A stretch of 64,000 bases of DNA from Linum tenue (taxonomy: Eukaryota; Streptophyta; Magnoliopsida; Malpighiales; Linaceae): positions 84,748,547-84,812,546 of the forward strand of contig CAMGYJ010000005.1 in NCBI GenBank assembly GCA_946122785.1, read 5' to 3'. How positions within the stretch are numbered: position 1 is the stretch's first letter; each line of letters begins with the position of its first letter. Below, piece by piece: positions 23,438-33,482 of this stretch. Under the pieces are notes generated by a model, which was given only the letters and a program-made list of their open reading frames with translations, ran no database searches and was not told where the DNA came from. The translations under genes were made by a program, and so were the position numbers.

Positions 23438-24452
23438 GTATATACTATAGGTGTCAATCGGGCGGGTTCGGGCTGGGTTCAATCGGGTTCGGGTTCAAAC
23501 GGGTTGCGGGTTAGTCGGGTTGCGGGTTCGGGTTCAAACGGGTTACGGGTTAGTCGGATTCCGGGTTCATCGGGTTCGGGTTCAATCGGGTTGCGGGCAA
23601 ATCGGGTTGCGGGCTCATCGGGTTTTGGGTCAGGCGGGTTGCGGGCGGATCGGGTTTCGGGTTATTCGGGCCAGCGCATCAAGTAACTTAACTCATTACT
23701 TATTACCAACTTACACATTTTATTACACTAATTTAAAATGTTTTCTCAACTTCTTAACCAATTTATTTCTACCTCGTATATATATACTTTATTTTTTTGA
23801 AAAAACTAGTCAAAAAGTTAAATCAATTTGTATGACTTGCAAACTTGTTATGTAATTAATCATAATTGGTAAAGTATTATAGCTAATAGTAATGGTGATA
23901 TCAATATTTGCAACCAAAAGACACCATTAATTGTTTATTTGATATTTTAGTATTAATTCAGTAGTAATTGGATTAAAGTATCTCGTTTAATATAACCATG
24001 CAAATCTGGTATTTGACGTGTGGTATTTGGCAAAAGCATAGTGATAAAACGAGTTATTTCGAAATAACTCATTTCCCAAATAACTTTAGTAAACTGTTGC
24101 CAAACGAGTTATTTGTAAAATTGTTCGAATTATCCTAAAAATTGAACCATTAAAGATTAGCTATCAAATTTAGTAAAATTATTGTGACTTCAATCATAAC
24201 TTACTCAATAGCATATATCCTATACACTTAGCCTTACCCTCAATCAACAATATTAAGTTAGTATATGTTGTTGATTGTATACCCTAAACGATCAATACAT
24301 TATACACTAACCACATAACCTATACCCTAACCATATGTCTTTGAGTTGTGATTTTGCTAGTATAGTTAATTTAAAAGTGAAATTCATACTTTGATTTTCA
24401 AAACATAGATAAAAAGTGATATTTGCTAATTGTTATACCCTAACCATATATC

Positions 24453-25866
24453 TGATAGACCGTTAGTTACACATGTTTTTACCCCTGCTCTTACTCCGTT
24501 TGAGGTGTTGATTCTCGTGTTTTAGGCCGATTTCACGCTAGGTTGTGTTTGTTTGTGTTATTTCAGGTCCTAGTACGTGAATAAGGGCTTAGGAGCGAGT
24601 TTGGGGTCGATTGGACGACAAACGGACGAAGGGCGAGCTTGTTGGGGAGCCGCACGGCCAGACCACGGAGACGCACGGCCGTGCACTTGCACCATATGGC
24701 CGTGCGCCTCATGCCGAGAGCTTGCACGGGCAAAGCAAAGAACCGCACGGCCGTGCAACATACAAACCTGGCCGTGCGGGTTGGTGCGAGAGCTTGCACG
24801 GGCACAATCCAGATGTGCACGGCCGTGCGCCTGGCCGTGCAAGATGGATGAAGGCGAATAAATGAAACGGCGCGTTTTAGGGTGCACGGCCAGAATGGTG
24901 ATGTGCACGGCCGTGCACCCTGGCCGTGCAACTCGGGGAAAACTGATTTTAAAGCCTAATTCGAGCAAACAGAAGGGGATTCGAGTTTTAGAGAGATAGA
25001 ACGATTCCTAGAGAGAGAAAGTGACGAACAAGAGTCTCCAAGTGCCCTAGATCGATCTTCAACACCATTGGAGCTTGGTTTGAGCTTGGAGAAGTGCCGA
25101 TTCAACGTCCAGGAGCAGAAATCCATCTTCACAGTATGATTTCCGCATCTGATTCTGCTTTTGCTTTCTTCTCCATGGAGTAGTTCTCCCATTCATCTGG
25201 GTATGGAGAACCCTAGATTTGTATGTTAGGCTTCGATTGTATGAACCCAAGTACTGATTCTGTGATTGATTATATTCGATTGAGGTTTTATGATTGAATG
25301 ACTTGAATCCTGATCACATTCCTGTTGTTTCTGCTTTAACCTAGAATGATAATCTCTGACTAGGTTAATAGAGTATCCTTGATTGAAGGTAGGGAGTTGG
25401 TGACTTTAGTCGAGGAGCCAACTCACTATTCTGTACCGGATTTACTCCGGTAGTGGAGGTTTTGTTCTTAGGGCCTCAATCTGTCGACTCCGGTGGAGGT
25501 TAGTCGCCCGCTAGAGAGTCAGATTGAGAGGGTCTGAAGACCTTTAGTCGAGACTTCAGACTGTTTAAGAACCTTCCGCAGTATAATCTTCATAGAAACT
25601 GAACTTGGTAATTACAATCCGGCTTAACTACAGTCTAGGGGGAACCATATCCGGGTGACCTCTTTAACCTGAATACAACCAGTTTACTTGCTTTGTTTGA
25701 TTGGTAGTTTAGACTTGCACTCCAGTTTTATTGCTAGATAACAAGAACTCACTGAGTAGTCAGCAAATCTAGGACCCGGGTTGACATATAAACCTAACCC
25801 GCTATACTACGCTTTAGGAAGTGGTTACACTTGGCCATTTTCTAGAGTGACAGTAGAGTCGAGTCA
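24453..25866 (+). repeat. 5' LTR of the 24453-31984 element
   Basis: Begins TGATAGACCG, ends GAGTCGAGTCA, 1414 bp. It contains four copies of the 12-bp palindrome GCACGGCCGTGC (24673, 24745, 24817, 24905) plus half-sites; overlapping frames on both strands (24563-24968) arise from this repeat. A purine-rich segment near 24990-25020 and GTCGACTCCGGTGGAGG-type repeats near 25440-25500 follow. Confidence 0.97.
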
Positions 25867-25872
25867 AGTTTT

Positions 25873-25890
25873 TGGCGCCGTTGCCGGGGA
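25873..25890 (+). promoter_or_regulatory. Primer binding site, tRNA-Asp type
   Basis: TGGCGCCGTTGCCGGGGA, 6 bp after the 5' LTR, is complementary to the 3' end of plant tRNA-Asp(GUC), the primer commonly assigned to Athila-group elements. The tRNA match is from family knowledge. Confidence 0.9.
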
Positions 25891-26007
25891 CGGCTAGGTT
25901 GTTGAAGAAAAGTGATTTCTGTTAATTTAGCTTTTCTTTTTGCTTTGTTTGCTTTGTCCCTCTTGTGCCTTCACGGGTTTGCTTGCTTGAGTGTGTGCAG
26001 GTAGTGC

Positions 26008-27261
26008 ATGACCCGTAGCCAGTCGGGAGGTTTACTGCCGTTGAACCCTGAGATTGAGCGCACCTGCAAACAACTTCGGAGACAACAGCAAGCTAGACTG
26101 GCTACGGTGGAGCGCCGAGACGGCCATTTGACCATCGACTCCGAGGAAGAGCACGAGATGGAAGGCGATCAGAACCCGCCTCCTCAGAACCAGATCCTGG
26201 GGAACGACCCAAACCCCCAGGGAGCTGGCCATCATCATCCACCACCACCGGGTCCCACCTTGGAGTACTTCTATACTCCGCGGATTGCTGACATCCGCCC
26301 GGTCATCCTCTACCCGCCTATCCCAGCAAACAACTTCGAGATCAAGCCATGCTGGATTCAGCTCATTACATCTTCTATCCAGTTCCATGGCTTGAAGGAT
26401 GAGGAGGCCAGGGTACATCTGTCCCGTTTTCTGCAGCTGACGAACGGGTTCAAGCTGAATGGTGTCCCGGATGATGCGATCCGCCTTCATCTCTTCCCCC
26501 ATTCTCTGGCGGGGAATGCTAAGAGGTGGTTGGAGACCCAGCCCCCATTGTCCATCACCTCTTGGGACGATCTGGCTGACAAATTCGTGCACAGGTACTA
26601 TCCGGCATCGAAGACTACAGAGATACAGAGGGAGATCACTCACTTCCGCCAAGAGCCAGATGAGTCACTTCGAGATGCTTGGGAGCGGTACATGGGATAT
26701 TTCTGGCAGTGTCCCCATCATGGCTTTAGTGATGCATTCACAGTGGGGAACTTCTACAGCGCTCTCTCCCCAGATAGCCAGAGGGTGATTGAGTCTTTAT
26801 GCCCAGGAGGTGATGTTCTCACTAAGACTCCACCCGAGCTGAACCAGATGATTAACACATTGGCTGCCAGAGATCATTCCTGGGGGCAGAGCAGCAGAGG
26901 CAGACATTCCAGGGACCATGGTGTGCACGCCATGGAGACCAGATCCGGGCTCGAGCAGCAGGTAGCTGAGTTGGTGCAGACACTGAAGCAGCCTAACAGT
27001 CTCCTTCCGGGCCGAGGTGTAGCTGCGCCTCCAGTAGCTCAGTGCCAGTGGTGTGAAAGTCCAACACATACAATGAGGGATGGCGCCAGCATCCCAACTT
27101 CGCCTGGAGCAACAACACCAATAAACCACCTGGTTTCCCAGCACCAGCAGGTGGTTTTCAGCAGAGGCAGCCTTTCCAGGCTAGACAGGGGCAGCCATTC
27201 CAGCAGCCTCAGCGTCAGTATGCCGAGCCAGCAGCAGCACCAGCTCCCGATAATCAGATGA
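26008..27261 (+). CDS. gag: Gag capsid-like protein, C-terminus out of frame
   Basis: Gag packages element RNA in virus-like particles. The 417-codon frame starts MTRSQSGG. A proline/histidine-rich region of about 100 residues is followed by a retrotransposon gag domain (about residues 165-265: AKRWLETQPPLSITSWDDLA, FRQEPDESLRDAWERY). A zinc-knuckle start CQWC begins at residue 346 with H four residues beyond, but the expected last cysteine is replaced by glycine. From about 27063 the conserved NTYNEGW text of this family lies in the next frame, and the last 55-60 codons of this ORF look like out-of-frame text. The stop overlaps the next start as ATGA. The protein is probably truncated relative to autonomous relatives. 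Confidence 0.88.
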   Translation: MTRSQSGGLLPLNPEIERTCKQLRRQQQARLATVERRDGHLTIDSEEEHEMEGDQNPPPQNQILGNDPNPQGAGHHHPPPPGPTLEYFYTPRIADIRPVILYPPIPANNFEIKPCWIQLITSSIQFHGLKDEEARVHLSRFLQLTNGFKLNGVPDDAIRLHLFPHSLAGNAKRWLETQPPLSITSWDDLADKFVHRYYPASKTTEIQREITHFRQEPDESLRDAWERYMGYFWQCPHHGFSDAFTVGNFYSALSPDSQRVIESLCPGGDVLTKTPPELNQMINTLAARDHSWGQSSRGRHSRDHGVHAMETRSGLEQQVAELVQTLKQPNSLLPGRGVAAPPVAQCQWCESPTHTMRDGASIPTSPGATTPINHLVSQHQQVVFSRGSLSRLDRGSHSSSLSVSMPSQQQHQLPIIR

Positions 27262-28709
27262 CCAAGCTTGAGAACATTTTGGCAGCATTCATGACCACCA
27301 GCCAGGCAAATTTCACGAGGATGGATCAGGCCATAGCTTCACTGGAGGCAGGCCAGAGGAACCAGGGTGCCATTCTTCAGGATCTCCAGCATCAGATAGG
27401 GGACTTAGCTCGCCAGAATACTACCAGGGCACCGGGGACTCTGCCTGCCACCACTGTCCCCAATCCTCGCGGCCCTCACGAGACTGCCCATGCCATTTTC
27501 ACCAGGAGCGGCAGGTCTACATCAGCTGATCCTGCCCCGACCAGGCAGGAGGAACCACTACCTGCTTCAGCACTTCCAGCCGGTGATGCAGAAGTGCGGG
27601 TGGAGAAGGAAGCCCCTGCTCCCAAGCCACAACCAGTGGTGAAGGAGCACGTACCCCAGCTTCCCTTCCCCACTCGCCTCCATAAAGATAAGCTGGAGAC
27701 TGAGTTTGCCAAGTTCATGGCAATGTTGAAGCAGCTCAACATCAGCGTACCATTTGTGGAGGCACTGTCGAAGATGCCCAAGTACGCGAAGTTCATGAAA
27801 GATCTCTGCACCAACAAGAAGAAACTAGGAGATCTCTCAACAGTGCTGCTGAGCGAGGAATGTTCTGCCATCCTGCAGAACAAGCTGCCCGAAAAGCGCA
27901 AGGATCCAGGGAGTTTTACTATCCCTCTTACTATTGGCAGAATGCATATAGGAAAGTCCTTGGCGGACCTAGGAGCTAGCATCAATGTCATGCCATATAA
28001 ATTGTTCAAAAAGCTAGACCTAGGTGAACTTAGCCCTACTAGGATGAGCATTCAGCTAGCTGATCGTTCCGTGGTGCATCCTAGGGGTATCATAGAAGAT
28101 TTGCTTGTTAATGTGGGTGCATTCATATATCCTGTTGATTTTGTGATTCTGGATATAAATGATGATGTGGATGTGCCTTTGATTCTAGGTAGACCGTTTC
28201 TTACCACCGCCAAGGCACTGATTGATGTGCATGATGGTAAACTGATCTTGCGTGCTGGAAATGAACAGGCTATTTTTCCCGTGACTGACTTTGATCATTG
28301 TGCTATGATTTCTGTATCGCCTGTGCATGCTATTTCTGATCAGGTGCACGAGCCTGTCGTGTACCCTTCTGCACCTCTCATTTTGCAGGACCCGCCTATC
28401 ATTCCTCCGCCGCCACTCCCTCCAGCCTCGCCTTCGAACAAAAAGCTCAAGGAGGAGTGGCGGCCGAAGCCGCAGGTGGCTAAGCCTGCACGGAAGAAGA
28501 GTGGAGACCACTATGAGCTGGTCCCACCCCCCGCACCACGACCACCCTGGCCATCCGAGTACTCACTCGCCTGCATCTTGCCGGATGGCCAGGTCGAGCT
28601 GACTTCTGCTGGTGGTTGCAACCGTCGGGTGCACGGTCACCACCTGAAGCTGTACCTCAAGAGCGATGTGGATCCGCTCTTGGAGGGACCTGTCCCTGCA
28701 CTTCCCTGA
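27258..28709 (+). CDS. Gag C-terminus plus retropepsin with integrase-like tail
   Basis: The 483-codon frame begins in the C-terminal coiled-coil-like part of gag (FTRMDQAIASLEAGQRN). A linker with FPTRLHKDKLETEFAKFMAM and ALSKMPKYAKFMKDL follows, typical of Athila polyproteins. Next is an aspartic protease with DLGAS at residues 237-241, a VDFVILD strand and the second conserved motif LILGRPFL. After a proline-rich stretch the last 40 residues (GQVELTSAGG, then VHGHHLKLYL) resemble the extreme C-terminus of Athila/Tat integrase. This suggests an in-frame internal deletion of reverse transcriptase, RNase H and integrase core. The first ATG lies at the gag stop, so translation may need reinitiation or frameshifting; the frame is open upstream to at least 27063. 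Confidence 0.88.
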   Translation: MTKLENILAAFMTTSQANFTRMDQAIASLEAGQRNQGAILQDLQHQIGDLARQNTTRAPGTLPATTVPNPRGPHETAHAIFTRSGRSTSADPAPTRQEEPLPASALPAGDAEVRVEKEAPAPKPQPVVKEHVPQLPFPTRLHKDKLETEFAKFMAMLKQLNISVPFVEALSKMPKYAKFMKDLCTNKKKLGDLSTVLLSEECSAILQNKLPEKRKDPGSFTIPLTIGRMHIGKSLADLGASINVMPYKLFKKLDLGELSPTRMSIQLADRSVVHPRGIIEDLLVNVGAFIYPVDFVILDINDDVDVPLILGRPFLTTAKALIDVHDGKLILRAGNEQAIFPVTDFDHCAMISVSPVHAISDQVHEPVVYPSAPLILQDPPIIPPPPLPPASPSNKKLKEEWRPKPQVAKPARKKSGDHYELVPPPAPRPPWPSEYSLACILPDGQVELTSAGGCNRRVHGHHLKLYLKSDVDPLLEGPVPALP

Positions 28710-30557
28710 GTATCCACCATGGGCGTCCAGCTAAAAGACGGTAAAGAAGCGCTTGTGGGGAGGCAACCCCACCACGGTTTGCCTTTCTTTCTTATGTTTC
28801 GAGTCGGATTGCGTTTTGGTTTGGTTTTGGTTTGTTTTCTTTGTTCTGGATGATGTCTTATTGGGCTGACCTCGGACCTAACATATTCTGGCTGAGCTCT
28901 TCTGTTTCCCTTGAGCTGTGCTGTGTTCCCGCCTGGTCCGTTTCCAGTCTCCTGCAGTCTGTGCATACCGGTAACATCGTTCCCCTTTCCTTTCCTCTTC
29001 TCCATTGAGGACAATGTCGATCTTAAGTGTGGGGGAGTGTTTATCTTTTGACTGCATTAGATCTGTTTGTGTGCTTGGAGCCTAGTCCACTGTCCGAATC
29101 TTACGATTTGAGGGCTCCAAGTACTGCTGTTTGATCATATTGGCACTGTGTTTTGATGGATGAATTGATTGGTTTTTGAATTAATGCATGACAACTTGTT
29201 TGCGACTAGGACAACCTATGATGAGGACTGAGATGTGCAGTAGAACGATGTAGGGGTTCAGTTTTTCAACTGTTTGCTTGCCAACTGTGACTTGATCTGA
29301 CCTGATCTGATTACTTGCTCTTGACAGTCGTTTATGCATCTAGTTCAGGGTATCAGAATGTGAGATAGAGCATATAGGTAGCCATGTGAGATTTGAGCCT
29401 GCTCGTTTCTTTCTTGTGCGATAGATCCCTCTTCCATGATGTGTAGCATTCACGTTGTCACTAGCTAAAATGATGGGGGCATAGGATTAGCCCACGCCCA
29501 AAACTGACTGTCCTGATGTGTCATATCCCCTAGTCAGCCCCTTTGAGCCGTGTGTATCCTTTCTTTTGGTCTATAATGGAAAAAATCACCCTTGTTGCAT
29601 CTTGTAGAAGGTTCCACAGTGTGGTTTTTATAAATTCTCTGCTGTTTCTGCTAAAGTCTATGTGAGTGTTGGAGGTAGTGCTTAAAAGTTGGGCGGATGT
29701 TTGAAATATGTGCAGGAGTGGTGGCTCTCTTAAGAAATGAAAAGAAAAATGAAAGAAAAACAAAGAAAAAAATTGAAAGCAAAAGAGAGCCACCACCAAA
29801 AATCTGAGTAATGCCCAGTAAGTAGTGTTTCTTAGCAATCTGGCTTGGGAACGCTGATGTTTGTGCCTCCATCGCTCTTGTGATCTTAAGATATTGAGTA
29901 ATGCAGGATAGCAGAAAGAAAATACCGGGTTGTTGACTGTGTTTGTGTGTTTGGGAAATGTGGAACCTTTGCTATGAATACTTCCACCACCTAAAAGGCC
30001 TTTTCCCCATGTCCAAGACCCTAGCCAGTCATTTGAACCTGTGTCTAAGACCTCCTGATTAGTTAGTGGTGACACCCCACATGTGAACTCTAGCATTTAG
30101 AGGCTGCCATCATGGTGAAGAGATGATAGGTATTGAGAGAAATAGCATGCGCATCTTTCGCATAAAATTGTCCTGACCCCACTGGTCGAGAGTGAGTGAT
30201 TCATTTTCATTTTCTATATGCTCTTGTACCCCGGTGAGGACCTAGATTGCTCGGTCTCTATTCTGATGTCTTGAGTTGGATGCATGAGTTGACTGTTTTG
30301 AGTAAGTGATTGAATCAAGTCTAGGTTGGCTAGTGAACAGAAGGGAGACTCTTCCTGTACTCGATTTGCTGCACTCGAATGACCTTTGTGGTGGTTGTCC
30401 AGGTTGTTAGTGAGGTTGTGCATGTATTGATGTTTGAAAAACCAGTGCGATTCACGTGTTCTGTGCCTTTATGACTTGTCCCCAATGTTGGTTGATTGTG
30501 ATATGTAAGCTTACCTAGTGTCTGACTTGGTTTGCTTGGGGACAAGCAAACGGTTAA
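28710..30557 (+). other. Long 3' non-coding region of the young element
   Basis: Begins with AAGAAGCGCTTGTGGGGAGG (28745), a motif common after pol in Athila/Tat-type elements. Several blocks match, in the same order, the region 48550-50188: GGTAACATCGTT (28970), ATCTTAAGTGTGGGGGAGTG (29020), GATAGATCCCTCTTCC (29422), the GGGGGCATAGGATTAGCC block (29474), GTGTTGGAGGTAGT, a purine-rich A/G run (29736-29790) and GTGTTTCTTAGCA (29825). Minus-strand frames at 29530-30096 and 30330-30545 lack domains and lie over these blocks. Confidence 0.8.
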
Positions 30558-30570
30558 GTGTGGGGGAGTT
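30558..30570 (+). promoter_or_regulatory. Polypurine tract
   Basis: GTGTGGGGGAGTT lies directly before the 3' LTR TG at 30571, the position of the plus-strand primer in LTR retrotransposons. Confidence 0.88.
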
Positions 30571-31984
30571 TGATAGACCGTTAGTTACACATGTTTTTAC
30601 CCCTGCTCTTACTCCGTTTGAGGTGTTGATTCTCGTGTTTTAGGCCGATTTCACGCTAGGTTGTGTTTGTTTGTGTTATTTCAGGTCCTAGTACGTGAAT
30701 AAGGGCTTAGGAGCGAGTTTGGGGTCGATTGGACGACAAACGGACGAAGGGCGAGCTTGTTGGGGAGCCGCACGGCCAGACCACGGAGACGCACGGCCGT
30801 GCACTTGCACCATATGGCCGTGCGCCTCATGCCGAGAGCTTGCACGGGCAAAGCAAAGAACCGCACGGCCGTGCAACATACAAACCTGGCCGTGCGGGTT
30901 GGTGCGAGAGCTTGCACGGGCACAATCCAGATGTGCACGGCCGTGCGCCTGGCCGTGCAAGATGGATGAAGGCGAATAAATGAAACGGCGCGTTTTAGGG
31001 TGCACGGCCAGAATGGTGATGTGCACGGCCGTGCACCCTGGCCGTGCAACTCGGGGAAAACTGATTTTAAAGCCTAATTCGAGCAAACAGAAGGGGATTC
31101 GAGTTTTAGAGAGATAGAACGATTCCTAGAGAGAGAAAGTGACGAACAAGAGTCTCCAAGTGCCCTAGATCGATCTTCAACACCATTGGAGCTTGGTTTG
31201 AGCTTGGAGAAGTGCCGATTCAACGTCCAGGAGCAGAAATCCATCTTCACAGTATGATTTCCGCATCTGATTCTGCTTTTGCTTTCTTCTCCATGGAGTA
31301 GTTCTCCCATTCATCTGGGTATGGAGAACCCTAGATTTGTATGTTAGGCTTCGATTGTATGAACCCAAGTACTGATTCTGTGATTGATTATATTCGATTG
31401 AGGTTTTATGATTGAATGACTTGAATCCTGATCACATTCCTGTTGTTTCTGCTTTAACCTAGAATGATAATCTCTGACTAGGTTAATAGAGTATCCTTGA
31501 TTGAAGGTAGGGAGTTGGTGACTTTAGTCGAGGAGCCAACTCACTATTCTGTACCGGATTTACTCCGGTAGTGGAGGTTTTGTTCTTAGGGCCTCAATCT
31601 GTCGACTCCGGTGGAGGTTAGTCGCCCGCTAGAGAGTCAGATTGAGAGGGTCTGAAGACCTTTAGTCGAGACTTCAGACTGTTTAAGAACCTTCCGCAGT
31701 ATAATCTTCATAGAAACTGAACTTGGTAATTACAATCCGGCTTAACTACAGTCTAGGGGGAACCATATCCGGGTGACCTCTTTAACCTGAATACAACCAG
31801 TTTACTTGCTTTGTTTGATTGGTAGTTTAGACTTGCACTCCAGTTTTATTGCTAGATAACAAGAACTCACTGAGTAGTCAGCAAATCTAGGACCCGGGTT
31901 GACATATAAACCTAACCCGCTATACTACGCTTTAGGAAGTGGTTACACTTGGCCATTTTCTAGAGTGACAGTAGAGTCGAGTCA
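30571..31984 (+). repeat. 3' LTR of the 24453-31984 element
   Basis: Same length (1414 bp) as the 5' LTR at a constant offset of 6118, with no mismatch found by eye. The four GCACGGCCGTGC palindromes recur at 30791, 30863, 30935 and 31023. Confidence 0.97.
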
Positions 31985-33326
31985 ATATCCTATACTTTAC
32001 ACCACATACCTTGTATCCTAACCACGTACCATAAACATAAATTAAAAAGGGATCTCCTGCCGTTAAAGACTTCAAATGACTTCAAGTGAACATATGTTAA
32101 TAAAAAACTTGGAACCGTCAAAACCATCAATATCTTATACCCTAACCATATACACCCTAAACCATATGTACCTTATACCCTAACCATATACTTTATATCC
32201 TAAACAACGAACCGTCAAAGATTACTTATCAAGTTTAGTATAAATTGTTGTAACTAATGGTTAATTTATTTATTAGCCCATAAACAATTACATACATATA
32301 TATTAGCCATCAAAGCATATAAGAATAATTTTAACTAGTCATACCATCCATATAAAAGTTAAAGATTCATATGTCAAAAGCTAAAATTATGAAAAACCAA
32401 AAAAGTGAAAACACCAAATTTGTTTCCTTCTTTCTTTTCACAAACAAAAATACTAAAATTTCTCTCCTTCTTTCTACTTCCATACATTAGAAAACTCAAT
32501 TTTCCCTCCTCTTTCTCTTCCATAAAAAGATCAAATTACCCTCTTCTTTCCTTCTACAAAAAGTTGAAAACTCAAAAGTTTCCCTCCTTATTTCTCTTTC
32601 ATAATCAAAAGAATCAAACTTTCCCACTTCTTTCTCTTCCCACATATCAAAACCACCAAAATTCCCACTTGTTTCTTTTCTAAAAAATTCAAAGAATTAA
32701 ATTTCCCTCTTCTTTCTCTTCCCAAAAACTTGAATACACCAAAATTTCCCTCTTCATTTAAAAACATCAAATTACCAAAAACATTACTTTACTTTATTTA
32801 TATTTAATTGATAATTTTATTGTATAGTTAAATTAACCAAAATTTTAATTTATATATTAAATTAATATTGTCATGATCTCAAGTGACCTTCATGTTTCAA
32901 TTTTTGTAATTTTCTTAAAATACGTAATATCAAGTGAGTTTCATATTTTTTAAATTTCCTATACGAAACGAAAAAATAATTTTACTTAAGTTTAGAATGA
33001 AAAACTTTATTTTGAAAAACTATGTATTATATATTTTTATAATTATCCAAGTGGATTAGATGAAATTCGGGTTGAGTCGGTCGGGTTACGGGTTAGTCAG
33101 GTTCGGGTCAATCGGGTTCGGGTTAATCGGGTTGCGGGTCAGTCGAGTTGTGGGTCAATCGGGTTCGGGTTAATCGGGTTGCGGGTCAGTCGGGTTGCAA
33201 GTTAGTTGGGTTGCGGGTCGGGCGGGTTACGAGTTGTTGACTTTTAGTCAATTCAAATTGCGGTCGGGTTGCGTGTCGGGTTAATCGAGCGGGTTAATCA
33301 GGTTGGACTATGTTTTGACACCTATA

Positions 33327-33334
33327 GTATATAC
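33327..33334 (+). promoter_or_regulatory. TATA-like element, also the hAT target duplication
   Basis: GTATATAC lies 149 bp upstream of the RRM gene start codon and ahead of a CT-rich leader (about 33408-33455). It would suit a TATA box with an untranslated leader near 120 nt. It is also the gene-proximal copy of the hAT target duplication. Promoter use is inferred. Confidence 0.4.
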
Positions 33335-33482
33335 TACCACTTAACAAGTAGAATAACTAAACTGCGGTGTTTGGGTAGGAAAGCTAACCCCTTGATAAAA
33401 CCCTCACACACCTCCGCTCTCTCCCTCTCTCTCATCTCTATCTCGTCCGTCGTTCCCCAGCACCGCGCATTCTTTTCTCGCA

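Larger units (their letters stand above)
24453..31984 (+). mobile_element. Complete Athila/Tat-like LTR element lacking RT and integrase core
   Basis: 7532 bp, with an exact 5-bp target duplication ATATC (24448-24452 and 31985-31989). The order is 5' LTR 24453-25866, primer binding site 25873-25890, gag 26008-27261, protease 27258-28709, a 1.85 kb non-coding region, a polypurine tract to 30570, and 3' LTR 30571-31984. Both LTRs are 1414 bp and I found no difference between them. There is no reverse transcriptase, RNase H or integrase core, so mobility would need proteins from another element. In overall type it resembles the published class of plant terminal-repeat retrotransposons with only a GAG region. 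Confidence 0.95.
23446..33326. mobile_element. hAT element (about 2.3 kb) holding a nested LTR element
   Basis: Ends TATAGGTGTCAA and TTGACACCTATA are a perfect 12-bp inverted repeat, with an exact 8-bp duplication GTATATAC (23438-23445 and 33327-33334). Both ends carry dense GGGTTCGGGTT/GGGTTGCGGG subterminal repeats (about 23455-23680 and 33065-33310), which create spurious arginine/glycine-rich frames. The interior is AT-rich with TATACCCTAACCATAT repeats. Without the retrotransposon the element is about 2344 bp and encodes no transposase. A second copy begins at 61436. Confidence 0.93.

Noticed and set aside
23426..23855. Glycine/arginine-rich frames, also at 61334-61740
   Set aside because: Generated by the GGGTTCGGGTT subterminal repeats of the hAT family; two shifted frames give the same type of peptide.
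24563..24968. Several overlapping long open frames on both strands (duplicated at 30681-31086)
   Set aside because: They lie inside the LTRs, occur in all frames over the GCACGGCCGTGC repeats, and are identical in both LTRs. They are by-products of GC-rich palindromic repeats.
27063..27261. Programmed ribosomal frameshift between gag and protease
   Set aside because: Both frames code family motifs over the same bases, which fits a deletion better. No slippery heptamer with downstream structure could be recognised by eye.
29530..30096. 188-codon minus-strand frame behind the protease ORF
   Set aside because: It is antisense to conserved non-coding blocks of the retrotransposon, without domain or start context. 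An envelope-like third ORF was considered, but none is supported on either strand.
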